Below, in pieces: positions 52,279 to 60,317 of a stretch of 64,000 nucleotides of DNA. Within the stretch, counting starts at the first letter, position 1. Every line of letters starts with the position of its first letter. The DNA is from an uncultured Acidobacteriota bacterium (GTDB lineage Bacteria; Acidobacteriota; Terriglobia; Bryobacterales; Bryobacteraceae). The translations under genes and the position numbers were made by a program. The DNA is taken from assembly GCA_902826685.1 (NCBI GenBank), contig CADEFT010000015.1:62001-126000 (forward strand). The letters run 5' to 3'. The notes under the pieces are model-generated. The model saw nothing but the letters and a program-made list of their open reading frames with translations, was not told the DNA's origin and ran no database searches.

Positions 52279-52301
52279 ATTAGGGCGGAATTCGTCCTAA
52301 T
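52279..52301. promoter_or_regulatory. Imperfect palindrome, probable WYL operator
   Basis: ATTAGG at 52279-52284 and CCTAAT at 52296-52301 are perfect 6-bp arms of a 23-bp dyad, with 9 of 11 positions symmetric overall. It lies between the divergent WYL gene (start 52277) and the gene at 52323. A GATAAT on the minus strand (52307-52312) lies just outside it and could be the WYL promoter -10 element, so a bound regulator would block it. Confidence 0.5.
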
Positions 52302-52322
52302 GGCACATTATCATGCGAAGGC

Positions 52323-53306
52323 ATGATCCTTCGCACCATCGCGATTCTGTTCACCGCCGCCTGGACGCTTGCCGCCTGGGACCGCGGCAAGGCGTTCCAA
52401 TATCTCGAAACGAGCCAACGGAAATGGGCCGATTGGAAGCACGCGCAGCGGCCCGGCGGGCCGTGCATCTCCTGCCATACGGGGCTCTCGTTTTCGTTCG
52501 CACGGCGCGCCGCCGGTGAAACACAACCGCGTCCACTCGAACGCGCCGTGATCGAAGGCGTAAGATCGCGGCTGCTGGAAACGCCGCCTCGCCAGGCGAT
52601 GACCGACGCCGGCGCCGAGGCGATTCTCAATCTCGCCATGCTGGCCATGGAGCGTCAGGATGCGGCCGCGGCGCCGGGCGAGGCCGGAACGATCGCCCTG
52701 CGGCGGCTTTGGGATCTGCAGATAAAGGAAGGAAAAGCCGCCGGATCGTGGAGCTGGTTCGCGTTCAATCTGGAGCCATGGGATTCGGCCACATCCAACT
52801 ACTTCGGAGCGGCGCTCGCCGCCCGCGCGCTGGCGGCCTATCCCCGCCAGCCGGAAGAACGCGTGGACGCTTTGCGGCAATACCTGGAGCGGGAATTCGC
52901 CGCGCAGCCGCTGCACAACCGGCTGGCCCGCATTGCCTTCGATCCCACGGCTTCGAAAGCCGATACGTGGCGTCAACTGTGGGCGGCGCAATCGGCCGAT
53001 GGCGGCTGGACCACGGCGTCTCTGGGACCCTGGCCGGCGCAGCCCGATGCACCGCCTAACAAAGGATCGAATACGTATGCGACGGCCTGGGCGGTGTTTA
53101 CCGCGCGGGAATCGGGCGTGGCGTGCTCGGAGTCGAAGTTGCGGAAAGGACTCGATTGGCTGGCGCGCCATCAGGATTCGTCTACCGGCGCCTGGCATTC
53201 GGTTTCGATGAACCAGGTCTATCCGGAGGGTTCAATCCAACGGCGGTTCATGACCGACGCGGCCACTGGCTACGCGGCGGCGGCACTGCTTGCCTGCGGA
53301 CGTTAA
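52323..53306 (+). CDS. Exported CxxCH protein with squalene-cyclase-like (alpha/alpha-toroid) repeats
   Basis: The 327-residue protein has a short signal sequence (ILRTIAILFTAAWTLAAW) and a haem-type motif Cys48-x2-Cys51-His52 in GGPCISCHTG. The remainder has repeats of the alpha/alpha-toroid type used by terpene cyclases and thioester proteins: QSADGGWTTASLGPWP, KGSNTYATAWAVFTARESG and GLDWLARHQDSSTGAWHSVSMNQ. The DGGW and TGAW blocks resemble the QW motif. No catalytic Asp cluster of a cyclase was found, so an enzymatic role is doubtful. It is divergent from the WYL regulator and probably controlled by it. Confidence 0.75.
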   Translation: MILRTIAILFTAAWTLAAWDRGKAFQYLETSQRKWADWKHAQRPGGPCISCHTGLSFSFARRAAGETQPRPLERAVIEGVRSRLLETPPRQAMTDAGAEAILNLAMLAMERQDAAAAPGEAGTIALRRLWDLQIKEGKAAGSWSWFAFNLEPWDSATSNYFGAALAARALAAYPRQPEERVDALRQYLEREFAAQPLHNRLARIAFDPTASKADTWRQLWAAQSADGGWTTASLGPWPAQPDAPPNKGSNTYATAWAVFTARESGVACSESKLRKGLDWLARHQDSSTGAWHSVSMNQVYPEGSIQRRFMTDAATGYAAAALLACGR

Positions 53307-53521
53307 CGCCGTACGATCGGCAGGCCGGCGCGCACCAGCGCGGCATCGACATCGTCCGGCATGAGGCGCGAGGCGTCGTACTCCACGTCGAGCGCGTTCG
53401 CTTCCGGCTGCTTCAACCGCACGCGTTGAATGCCGTACACGCCATGCACGCGAGCGATGCACTCGAGGTCGGCATCACCCAGGGGACGCACCAGATCGTA
53501 GCTGAGTTGAACCTTCGTCAT
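53303..53521 (-). CDS. Small HMA-like domain protein without CxxC
   Basis: The 72-residue protein has the length and secondary-structure pattern of a heavy-metal-associated (ferredoxin-like) domain: KVQLSYDLVRPLGDADLECIARVHGVYGIQRVRLKQPEANALDVEYDASRLMPDDVDAALVRAGL. The metal-binding CxxC loop is absent. Its role is unknown. The start overlaps the tatD stop by 4 bp and its stop overlaps the convergent gene at 52323 by 4 bp, so it closes the metG-tatD operon. Confidence 0.6.
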   Translation of the reverse strand: MTKVQLSYDLVRPLGDADLECIARVHGVYGIQRVRLKQPEANALDVEYDASRLMPDDVDAALVRAGLPIVRR

Positions 53522-54288
53522 CGATCTTTGAGGATAGCAGCGAAATTGGCGCTGGTGGCCGCGGCGATCGCTTCGAACGGCTCGTTCCGCAATTCCGCGA
53601 TACGGCGCGCGGTGTGGACGACGTGCTTGGGTTCGTTTCGCTTTCCACGATAGGGCACTGGCGCGAGATACGGCGCGTCGGTTTCCACCAGCAGGCGATC
53701 GAGCGGCACCTCTTTGGCGGCGGCCTGAATGTTAGTGGCTTTCGGGAACGTCACTACCCCGGCGAACGATATATAGAAGCCCAGGGCCATGGCCTTGCGG
53801 GCCTGATCGGGCCCGCCGCTGAAGCAGTGCATCACGCCCTGGCCCTTCCAATGTTTGGCGAGCGTGGCCATGGTGTCGTCCCAGGCTTCGCGCGTGTGGA
53901 TGATGACCGGCTTGGCGGCCCGGCGGGCGAGATCGAGTTGTTCGATGAATACGGCCAGTTGAGTGTCCCTGGGCGCGAAGTCGTAATGATAGTCGAGACC
54001 GATTTCGCCAAGGGCCAGCACCTTGGGATGGCGCAGCAACGCTTCCAACTCGCCGAGAGTCGCATCGGTGGCCTTGGCGGCGTTGTGCGGATGCACGCCA
54101 ACGGTGGCGTAGACCGGCGCATAGCGCTCGGCGATGCGGATGGCGGGTTCGAGATCGGGCGGCCCGTCGCCGGTGCCGATCGACAGCATGCAATCGACGC
54201 CCGCTTGCAGCGCCTCTTCGACGACGGCCTCGCGATCGGAGGCGAACTGTTCGTCGTCGAGGTGGCAGTGCGAATCGATCAGGCTCAT
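53518..54288 (-). CDS. tatD: TatD-family metal-dependent hydrolase (deoxyribonuclease)
   Basis: The 256-residue TIM-barrel protein starts with SLIDSHCHLDDEQF, the first metal-binding motif, and continues with ATVGVHPHNAAKA, EIGLDYHYDF, KPVIIHTREAWDDTMATL, MHCFSGGPDQA and LVETDAPYLAPVPYRGKRNEP, the standard TatD set with all metal ligands. It is a 3'-5' exonuclease-type hydrolase. The start overlaps the metG stop by 4 bp, the classical metG-tatD order. Confidence 0.95.
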   Translation of the reverse strand: MSLIDSHCHLDDEQFASDREAVVEEALQAGVDCMLSIGTGDGPPDLEPAIRIAERYAPVYATVGVHPHNAAKATDATLGELEALLRHPKVLALGEIGLDYHYDFAPRDTQLAVFIEQLDLARRAAKPVIIHTREAWDDTMATLAKHWKGQGVMHCFSGGPDQARKAMALGFYISFAGVVTFPKATNIQAAAKEVPLDRLLVETDAPYLAPVPYRGKRNEPKHVVHTARRIAELRNEPFEAIAAATSANFAAILKDR

Positions 54289-56228
54289 TTCAGCCGGGCC
54301 CCGATGGGCACGTCTTCAAGGAACGCGGCCAGCACGGGCGAGCCCCCTTCGAGCGAGGCGGCGACGATCATTCCCTGCGAAGTCAGTCCGCGCAGCTTGC
54401 GGGGCGCGAGATTGGCGACGATCACCACCTTACGGCCGATGAGCTGATCGGGTTTGTAGGCGAGTGCGATGCCCGCCACGATCGACCGCGGCTTGCCTTC
54501 GCCGATATCGACGCTGAGGTGCAGCAGCTTGTCGGCGCCCTTGACATTCTCCGCCGTCAGCACTTTGCCCACGCGCAGGTCCACCTTACCGAAATCGTCG
54601 ATGGTGATTTCCGCGGCGATGGGCGCGAGGTTCGAGACCGCGGCTTCCTCTTCCTTCTTCGCCTTGCCGAGCAGTTCGTCCTGGCGCGCCTTTTCGGCGA
54701 TTTCCAGTTCCTGCATTTTGGGAATGGCGGCGGCCGCATCGATGCGCGGGAAGACGGGCGCGGGCTTGCCGATTTTCTGGCCCGCCTCCAGACCGCCCCA
54801 GCGAAGCTGGTCGAGCCTGACGGAGGCGAGCGGTGTGACGACGCCCAATTGCTCCCAGATTTTGGCGGAAGAATCGGGCAGGACGGGCGCGAGCAGTGCG
54901 GCGGCGATACGCACCACTTCGGCGGCGGCGTAGAGAGTCGCGTCGAGGGCTTGCTGGGCTTCGGGCTCGGTTTTCTTGGCGAGCGTCCACGGCGCCTGGG
55001 TCACGATGAACTTGTCCACCATGCCGATGAGCGCCCACAGGGCTTCCAGCGCCTTGTTGTACTCGAAGTTCTCCATGGCGGGCAGGAACGCCGCGATGGT
55101 CTCGCGCGCCTTGGCGGCGATGGCGGAGTCGATTTCCGGCAAGCCCGCGGGCAGCGTCCCGCCGCGATACTGGTGGATCATGCTGAGCGTGCGCGAGACC
55201 AGGTTCCCGAGCCCATTGGCCAGATCGGCGTTGTAGCGGCCCACCAGCGCGTCGTAACTGAAGCTGCCATCGGCGCCGAAGGGGACTTCGCGCAGCAGGA
55301 AATAACGCAGCGCGTCGATGCCCATCACTTCCTGGATCGGCACCGGCCGCACGATGTTGCCGCGCGACTTGCTCATCTTGTCGTTTTCAAACAGCAGCCA
55401 GCCATGGGCGAAGATGCGCTTGGGCAGCGGCAGTCCGGCGGCCATCAGGAAGGCGGGCCAATAGATGGCGTGGAAGCGGATGATCTCTTTGCCGATCAGG
55501 TGCAGGTCGGCGGGCCAGCGGTCTTCGTCGCGTACGGCGGTGTAGTAGCAGATCAGCGCGTCGAACCAGACATAGAAGATATGCTTGCCTTCCACCGGCA
55601 CCGGGATGCCCCAGGTGAGGTTGGACCGTGTGATGGAAAGATCGGTGAGACCGGACTTGACGAACGACTTGACTTCATTGCGCCGGATCTCGGGTCCCAT
55701 GAACTCCGGATTCTCGTAAAGCTCAAGAAGCTTGTCCTGAAACGCCGTGAGTTTGAAGAAGTAATTCTCTTCGGTGACCGTTTCGGTAGGGCGGCCACAA
55801 TCGGGACACGGGTCGCCGGGCTTGGCGTCGGTCACATAGAGATTGCAACTGAAGCAGTATTGGCCGGTGTAGGAGCCCTTGTAGATATATCCGTTGTCGA
55901 CGCAGCGCTGAAACAGCCACTGCACGGTCGAGTGATGCTTGGGATCGGAACTGCGGACGAAGCGATCGACCGCAAGACCGGTCTGCTTCCAGACCTGCTG
56001 GAATTCTTCGGCGATGACCTTGCTGAAATCGCCGGGGGCCATGCCTTTGGCGGCGGCGGCACGCTCCACGTTGACGCTATTTTCGTCGCTGCCGGTGGTG
56101 AGCACCACTTCATAGCCCTGCATCTGCTTCAACCGCTTGATGGTGTCGGCCACCATGGTGGTGTAGAAGTGTCCAATGTGCGGGGCGGCGTTGACGTAGT
56201 AGATGGGAACGGTCAGGTAGTATTTCAT
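54285..56228 (-). CDS. metG: Methionyl-tRNA synthetase
   Basis: The 647-residue protein has the class I motifs YYVNAAPHIGHFY (HIGH) and DKMSKSRGN (KMSKS), the zinc knuckle YCFSC...CPDC and a C-terminal tRNA-binding/dimerisation domain (DFGKVDLRVGKVLTAENVKGADKLLHLSVDIGEGKPRSIVAGIA). Its length matches the long dimeric type. It overlaps larC (upstream) and tatD (downstream) by 4 bp each. It charges initiator and elongator tRNA-Met. Confidence 0.97.
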   Translation of the reverse strand: MKYYLTVPIYYVNAAPHIGHFYTTMVADTIKRLKQMQGYEVVLTTGSDENSVNVERAAAAKGMAPGDFSKVIAEEFQQVWKQTGLAVDRFVRSSDPKHHSTVQWLFQRCVDNGYIYKGSYTGQYCFSCNLYVTDAKPGDPCPDCGRPTETVTEENYFFKLTAFQDKLLELYENPEFMGPEIRRNEVKSFVKSGLTDLSITRSNLTWGIPVPVEGKHIFYVWFDALICYYTAVRDEDRWPADLHLIGKEIIRFHAIYWPAFLMAAGLPLPKRIFAHGWLLFENDKMSKSRGNIVRPVPIQEVMGIDALRYFLLREVPFGADGSFSYDALVGRYNADLANGLGNLVSRTLSMIHQYRGGTLPAGLPEIDSAIAAKARETIAAFLPAMENFEYNKALEALWALIGMVDKFIVTQAPWTLAKKTEPEAQQALDATLYAAAEVVRIAAALLAPVLPDSSAKIWEQLGVVTPLASVRLDQLRWGGLEAGQKIGKPAPVFPRIDAAAAIPKMQELEIAEKARQDELLGKAKKEEEAAVSNLAPIAAEITIDDFGKVDLRVGKVLTAENVKGADKLLHLSVDIGEGKPRSIVAGIALAYKPDQLIGRKVVIVANLAPRKLRGLTSQGMIVAASLEGGSPVLAAFLEDVPIGARLK

Positions 56229-57379
56229 CTGTTGCTGAGATAGGCGAAATTGGCGTCTGCGATTACCTGCTTCAGCGGGACGCCGCGCGTCTCCGCGAGC
56301 TTACGGCAATCTTCATATTCTGGCGCAAAGGAACCGTCCGAGGAAACCTTGATGCGCACCCTGCCGTGCGGCGTTTCGACTTCGAGGAAGTGGCGGCCCT
56401 GCACCAGGCGCTGGGCCTGGTATAAACGCAGTCCCAGCGTGGAAGTTTCCCGGAAGACGATGCCGGTGAGGGACTGCTCGGTTTCGGGCGTAGCGATGAC
56501 GCGCAGCAACGAGCCCTGGCGATTCTTCTTCATCAGCAGCGATTCGATGGAAACGTCGAGCGCGCCGGCTTCGAACAGCTTATCCATGGCGTAGCCGAGG
56601 ATCTGCGGCGAGGTGTCGTCGATATTGGCTTCGATCACGGTGACGGTGGTGGCTTCGGCGGCGCCCGTCGATTCTCCCAAGGTGAACCGCAGGACGTTGG
56701 CCTGCACCGGAAAATCGCGATCTCCGGCGCCGTAGCCTGTGGCGGAGATCCGCAGCGGCGGCATCGGCCCGAAGCCCGAAGCGAGCGTGACGGCGAGGGC
56801 GGCGCCGGTGGGCGTGGTGAGCTCCATGGTGGGGCCTGCGGAATAGACGGGCTTGCCGGTGAGCAGTTCGGCGGTGGCGGGCGTGGGCACGGGCAGCACG
56901 CCGTGTTCGGTGTTGACGGTTCCGCTGCCTACGTTGAACGCCGAGCAGTGCAGGCGCTCGACGCCGAGCAGGTGCAGGCCGAGACAGGCGCCCACGATGT
57001 CGCAAATGGAATCCACCGCGCCGACTTCGTGGAAATGGACCTTCTGAATGGTGGTGCCGTGGACCTTCGCCTCGGCCTCGCCGAGCTTTTGAAAGACGGC
57101 CGCCGCCTGTTGTTTGACCTGCGGCTCGAGCGCGGCTTTGTCGATCATCTCCAGAATGTGGTGCAGGTGGCGGTGCTTGTGCTGCGGCTCGAAATCGACA
57201 TGGAACTTGGTGGCGCCAATGCCTTTCCGTTTGGTGCGCTCGGCGCGGAAGGCGGCTCCGGTGTTAAGCGTGGAAAGCCCCTCCCGGAGGGCCTCAAACG
57301 ACGCGCCGGCATCGAGCAGGGAGCCGATGGCCATGTCGCCGCTGATTCCGGAAAAGGCGTCCCAATATCCGACTTTCAT
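56225..57379 (-). CDS. larC: LarC nickel-insertion protein for nickel-pincer nucleotide cofactor
   Basis: The ATG at 57379 begins the family start MKVGYWDAFSGISGDM; the frame is open upstream without similarity. The 384-residue protein matches LarC (formerly DUF111), with HKHRHLHHILEMIDKA, FHEVGAVDSICDIVG, NVGSGTVNTEHGVLPVPTPATAELL and IEANIDDTSPQILGYAMDKL. LarC inserts nickel into the pincer cofactor of LarA-type racemases. In some species larC is split by a programmed frameshift; here it is one uninterrupted frame. LarA, LarB and LarE are not in the window. It overlaps metG by 4 bp. Confidence 0.92.
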   Translation of the reverse strand: MKVGYWDAFSGISGDMAIGSLLDAGASFEALREGLSTLNTGAAFRAERTKRKGIGATKFHVDFEPQHKHRHLHHILEMIDKAALEPQVKQQAAAVFQKLGEAEAKVHGTTIQKVHFHEVGAVDSICDIVGACLGLHLLGVERLHCSAFNVGSGTVNTEHGVLPVPTPATAELLTGKPVYSAGPTMELTTPTGAALAVTLASGFGPMPPLRISATGYGAGDRDFPVQANVLRFTLGESTGAAEATTVTVIEANIDDTSPQILGYAMDKLFEAGALDVSIESLLMKKNRQGSLLRVIATPETEQSLTGIVFRETSTLGLRLYQAQRLVQGRHFLEVETPHGRVRIKVSSDGSFAPEYEDCRKLAETRGVPLKQVIADANFAYLSNR

Positions 57380-57386
57380 ATGGTTC

Positions 57387-58109
57387 TCATGGTAGCGCGA
57401 GCAGTTCGGGCAGGATCGTGCCGGCCGGGCCGCGTAGAGCGGCATCGGCCATTGGTGAGAGTTGGGTTTCCCCGGCGTTGACTTCGATGACTTTTGCCCC
57501 GGCTTGCTTGGCGATTCTGGCCAGACCACCGGCGGGCATCACCACGGCCGAGGTTCCCACGACCAGAAATGAGTCGCAATTCCGGGCGGCTTCCTCGGCG
57601 GCGAGCCAGGCCGCCGACGGAAGCGATTCGCCGAACCAGACCACGCCCGGCCGTTCAAGGCCCCCGCACGTGCAGCGCGGCGGCCGGGGATCGAGCGGAA
57701 CCTGAAAACTTTCCCGGGCGCGGGAGCAGACGGTGCAGCGCAGAGTCCAGATGTCGCCATGCAGGCAGATGACGTTCTTCGATCCGGCTCGGCGATGAAG
57801 CCCGTCGACGTTTTGGGTGATCAGATCGAACGCGGGCGCGCGTTCTTCCAATTCCACCAGCGCGAGGTGCCCGGCGTTGGGCTCGGCCTTGGCGATCAGG
57901 CCGCGGCGCCAGTCATACCATTCCCATACCAGAACCGGATCGCTCGCGAAGGCTTCGGGCGTGGCCAGATCTTCGGGCCGGAAACTGCGCCAGAGCCCGC
58001 CAGGACCGCGGAAGGTGGGGATGCCGCTTTCGGCCGAGATGCCTGCGCCCGTGAGTACGGCGATGCGGCGGGCGGAGCGCAGCCACTGGCGGGCTTGAGT
58101 GATACGCAA
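57387..58109 (-). CDS. cobB: SIR2-family NAD-dependent protein deacylase
   Basis: The frame begins with TTG at 58109, directly after the stop of the nucleotidyltransferase gene; a GGGAG lies about 9 bp upstream of it. The 240-residue protein has NAD-binding GAGISAESGIPTFRG, QNVDGLH, the catalytic His117 in ICLHGDIW, and a zinc site Cys125, Cys128, Cys146, Cys148. Tyr65 and Arg68 in WYDWRR match the YxxR pair that in SIRT5/CobB-type sirtuins accepts succinyl or malonyl groups, so desuccinylation is likely in addition to deacetylation. The larC gene follows after 7 bp. Confidence 0.9.
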   Translation of the reverse strand: MRITQARQWLRSARRIAVLTGAGISAESGIPTFRGPGGLWRSFRPEDLATPEAFASDPVLVWEWYDWRRGLIAKAEPNAGHLALVELEERAPAFDLITQNVDGLHRRAGSKNVICLHGDIWTLRCTVCSRARESFQVPLDPRPPRCTCGGLERPGVVWFGESLPSAAWLAAEEAARNCDSFLVVGTSAVVMPAGGLARIAKQAGAKVIEVNAGETQLSPMADAALRGPAGTILPELLALP

Positions 58110-58577
58110 TCAGCAATCTCCCGAATCCGGGTTCACTTTCCGCAACTCTTCCGCGTCGATTCGATCCTTAGCGCGGCCGGTGGCTTCCTTGTTGCGCAGC
58201 AGAGCAGTTCGGCCGATGAAGTTTACGGTTACGCCGTCGATCGTCCCGGCGCAGCGGCTTTGCCAAGCTTCTTCAAAGGTGACGCCGGATATGGATGTCA
58301 GCAAATCGATCCGATGAGGCTCACGCCCAAGCTGAATTACGCGGCCGGAAACCGCGAAATCCTCTAGAGTGATGTCGAGACTTGCGAAGCCAAACTGCCG
58401 AATCGCGGTAAGGAGCCGTGCCGCATTGCGGCTTGATGTGCCTACCAGTACATCAATATCGGCCGAGTATCGCGGGAAGCCGTGCCAGGAGACGGCAAGT
58501 GCTCCAACAATCAAATATTCAACTGAGTTGGAGTTTAAGCACTCGACAAACTCTTTCAAGTCTTTGCTCAGCGGCAT
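58110..58577 (-). CDS. Nucleotidyltransferase-fold protein (DUF6036-like)
   Basis: The 155-residue protein has a nucleotidyltransferase-like N-terminus: EYLIVGALAVSWHGFPRYSADIDVLVGTS, with Gly and the Asp-x-Asp pair (SADIDVLV) expected at the active site. Later it has HRIDLLTSISGVTFEEAW and TALLRNKEATGRAKDRIDAEEL. This type is often encoded with a small partner and is suspected to form toxin-antitoxin-like modules or to modify nucleic acids. Here the partner overlaps its start by 59 bp. The actual function is unproven. Confidence 0.75.
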   Translation of the reverse strand: MPLSKDLKEFVECLNSNSVEYLIVGALAVSWHGFPRYSADIDVLVGTSSRNAARLLTAIRQFGFASLDITLEDFAVSGRVIQLGREPHRIDLLTSISGVTFEEAWQSRCAGTIDGVTVNFIGRTALLRNKEATGRAKDRIDAEELRKVNPDSGDC

Positions 58578-58707
58578 CGGGATGCGCCCTTTCCCGGATC
58601 GCGAAAAAAACCTCGACTCGTTCTTCCGGGCTCATCTGGCGCCTGGAAAGAACATCCGCGGCTTCGGCATCCTCAAACGACTGGAAGACACGGCAGGTTT
58701 TGATCAT
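58519..58707 (-). CDS. Small partner protein of the nucleotidyltransferase
   Basis: The 62-residue protein overlaps the 5' end of the nucleotidyltransferase gene by 59 bp. It has the pattern FQSFEDAEAADVLSRRQMSPEERVEVFFAIRERAHPDAAEQRLERVCRV, which resembles the small proteins (F-x-S-F-E-x-A...MSPEERL) commonly found in front of nucleotidyltransferase genes. A short helical adaptor or antitoxin role is plausible. I rate it as real because of this conserved pattern and arrangement, despite its size. Confidence 0.65.
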   Translation of the reverse strand: MIKTCRVFQSFEDAEAADVLSRRQMSPEERVEVFFAIRERAHPDAAEQRLERVCRVLKLQLS

Positions 58708-58719
58708 GCGTTCCAGAAA

Positions 58720-59097
58720 CTACTTGACTTGCTTGGTCTGCCAGTCGCTGACCATTTGCAGGAACCGGTTCTTCTGCGTGTCGTTGAGAATCTGCAGAAT
58801 CCGTGCCTTGCCGGAAGAGCGGACTTCCTGCATCTGCTCCTGCACGGTCTGGTAGTACATGACGAAGTCGTTGAGTACGACTTCCATATCCTTGGCCTGC
58901 TCGGGTGTGAGGTTGAGCTCGCGGCGAAAGCGATCGAGCGAGATCTCGCGTCCGCCCTCACGCCAGTAGGTTCTGGTGGCGCGGCTGGAAGTTCCCATGC
59001 GCATCGCCAGGGCTCCGGCGGTTGCGCCGCATAGAAATACCAGCAGCAGCATGCACAGGATGCGCGGATTCTGCCAGGTCATCCGCTGATCCGACAT
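58720..59097 (-). CDS. Spy/CpxP-like membrane-anchored periplasmic protein
   Basis: The 125-residue protein has one N-terminal membrane helix (PRILCMLLLVFLCGATAGALAM) followed by a helical periplasmic part with LTPEQAKDMEVVLNDFVMYYQTVQEQMQEVRSSGKARILQILNDTQKNRFLQMV. The LTPEQ pattern resembles the LTxxQ repeats of Spy/CpxP-type proteins that buffer envelope stress. It follows the anti-sigma gene after 9 bp, as stress-response proteins often do in ECF operons. Confidence 0.75.
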   Translation of the reverse strand: MSDQRMTWQNPRILCMLLLVFLCGATAGALAMRMGTSSRATRTYWREGGREISLDRFRRELNLTPEQAKDMEVVLNDFVMYYQTVQEQMQEVRSSGKARILQILNDTQKNRFLQMVSDWQTKQVK

Positions 59098-59106
59098 ATG
59101 AGTGGG

Positions 59107-59550
59107 CTACTCTCCCTGGTAGGTCGCAAACTGTACAAAGACCGTGTTGCGGTCCTGGTCGGCGTCCACCAGTTCGGTCGAAGGCGGCAGATCGTGGCTG
59201 AGCATCTGTTCGGCGACGTCATCCTTAGGGCTGGTGAACAGGAAAATGCCTAATAGAAGGGTGAGCGTGGCGGTGGCGTACATGAGCCGGCGTGCGAAAA
59301 GCGGTTCCAGGAACACGCTCCAGATGGAAGCGCTCTTTTCCTGCTCGATGCGTCCCATCACGCGGGCGTAGAAGCCTGGGCCTGGCTCCATCTGTTCGTC
59401 CACGCGGATGGCGCGGATCATGTTCGCCTGATCCTCGAACAATGCCACCGTTTGACGGCATTCGGCGCATTCGCCGAGATGCTTTACGAATTCGGAATCG
59501 GGCTTGCCGGCCAAGTAGCCTTCCAAGCCGTCTTCAATGGGCGCGTGCAT
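59107..59550 (-). CDS. Zinc-finger (zf-HC2-like) anti-sigma factor
   Basis: The ATG at 59550 is preferred because AGGGAAG precedes it; an alternative TTG lies 15 bp upstream. The 147-residue protein has a zinc-finger anti-sigma motif HLGECAECR (His-x3-Cys-x2-Cys) near the N-terminus, one membrane helix in the middle (LMYATATLTLLLGIFLFTSP) and a short extracytoplasmic tail. It should bind and inhibit the sigma factor encoded just upstream, releasing it after an envelope signal. Confidence 0.88.
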   Translation of the reverse strand: MHAPIEDGLEGYLAGKPDSEFVKHLGECAECRQTVALFEDQANMIRAIRVDEQMEPGPGFYARVMGRIEQEKSASIWSVFLEPLFARRLMYATATLTLLLGIFLFTSPKDDVAEQMLSHDLPPSTELVDADQDRNTVFVQFATYQGE

Positions 59551-59645
59551 ATGATCTTCCCTCAATCCAGGACTACACCGGACACGGTTCTTGATGACCG
59601 CTTTCCCTGCATTCGCGACTCAAACTACAATACTCCATTTTCCGC

Positions 59646-60317
59646 TCAAACCGCAGCAGGTTTTCCCTGCCGGAACAAACGGTCGGCGGCCTTTACCAGC
59701 TTCTGACGGGCACGGAACAGCTTTACTTTGATGGTGTTCTCGTTCATGCCGGTCATCTTCGCCAATTCTTCGACCGAATGCCCTTCCACTTCCTTCAAAA
59801 GGATGAGCTTTCTGTCTTCCTCGGACACTTTATCCAAAAGCTTTACAGCCAGATCGCGGCGCGCCAGGGTCTGGTCGGCGGGCGCGGCATGGTCGGTGAT
59901 GGCCTCGGAATTTTCCATCCGGCGGCTGTCTTCCTCGGAGAAGTCGCTTTCATAGACGAGCTTGCGAACCCGCTTTTTGCGCAGGTAGTCGTAGCACTCG
60001 TTGACCGTGATTTTGTAGATCCAGGTCAGCAGCGAACTGCGGTTATCGAAGTTGCCGATGGAGAAATAGACCTTGGCGAACACCTGCTGGGCAATATCCT
60101 CGGCATCGTTGCGGTTGCGCAGGATGCCATAGATGATGGAGTACACTTTGGCCTGATAGCGCTCGACGATCTCGCGGAAAGCCATATCGTCGCGTGCCTG
60201 GACACGTTTTACCAGTAACGCTTCGTCCGTGTAGCGATTCTCCACCTTTGCCCTAGTCCGCGGCGAGGTGCCCACGGCCGGGATTGGAAGCACGCTGGTT
60301 AGCCCACTCATGCCCAT
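59646..60317 (-). CDS. ECF RNA polymerase sigma factor
   Basis: The 223-residue protein has sigma region 2 (FREIVERYQAKVYSIIYGILRNRNDAEDIAQQVFAKVYFSIGNFDNRSSLLTWIYKITVNECYDYLRK) and region 4 (LILLKEVEGHSVEELAKMTGMNENTIKVKLFRARQKL), with no region 3, as expected for ECF sigma factors. Upstream of region 2 is a 25-residue tail whose start is uncertain. It leads an operon with the anti-sigma factor (95-bp gap) and the Spy-like protein, so it probably directs envelope-stress genes. Confidence 0.94.
   Translation of the reverse strand: MGMSGLTSVLPIPAVGTSPRTRAKVENRYTDEALLVKRVQARDDMAFREIVERYQAKVYSIIYGILRNRNDAEDIAQQVFAKVYFSIGNFDNRSSLLTWIYKITVNECYDYLRKKRVRKLVYESDFSEEDSRRMENSEAITDHAAPADQTLARRDLAVKLLDKVSEEDRKLILLKEVEGHSVEELAKMTGMNENTIKVKLFRARQKLVKAADRLFRQGKPAAV

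Noticed and set aside
54519..56243. 574-codon plus-strand ORF
   Set aside because: It is antisense to metG and shows only His/Gly/Asp-rich composition typical of G+C-rich shadows.
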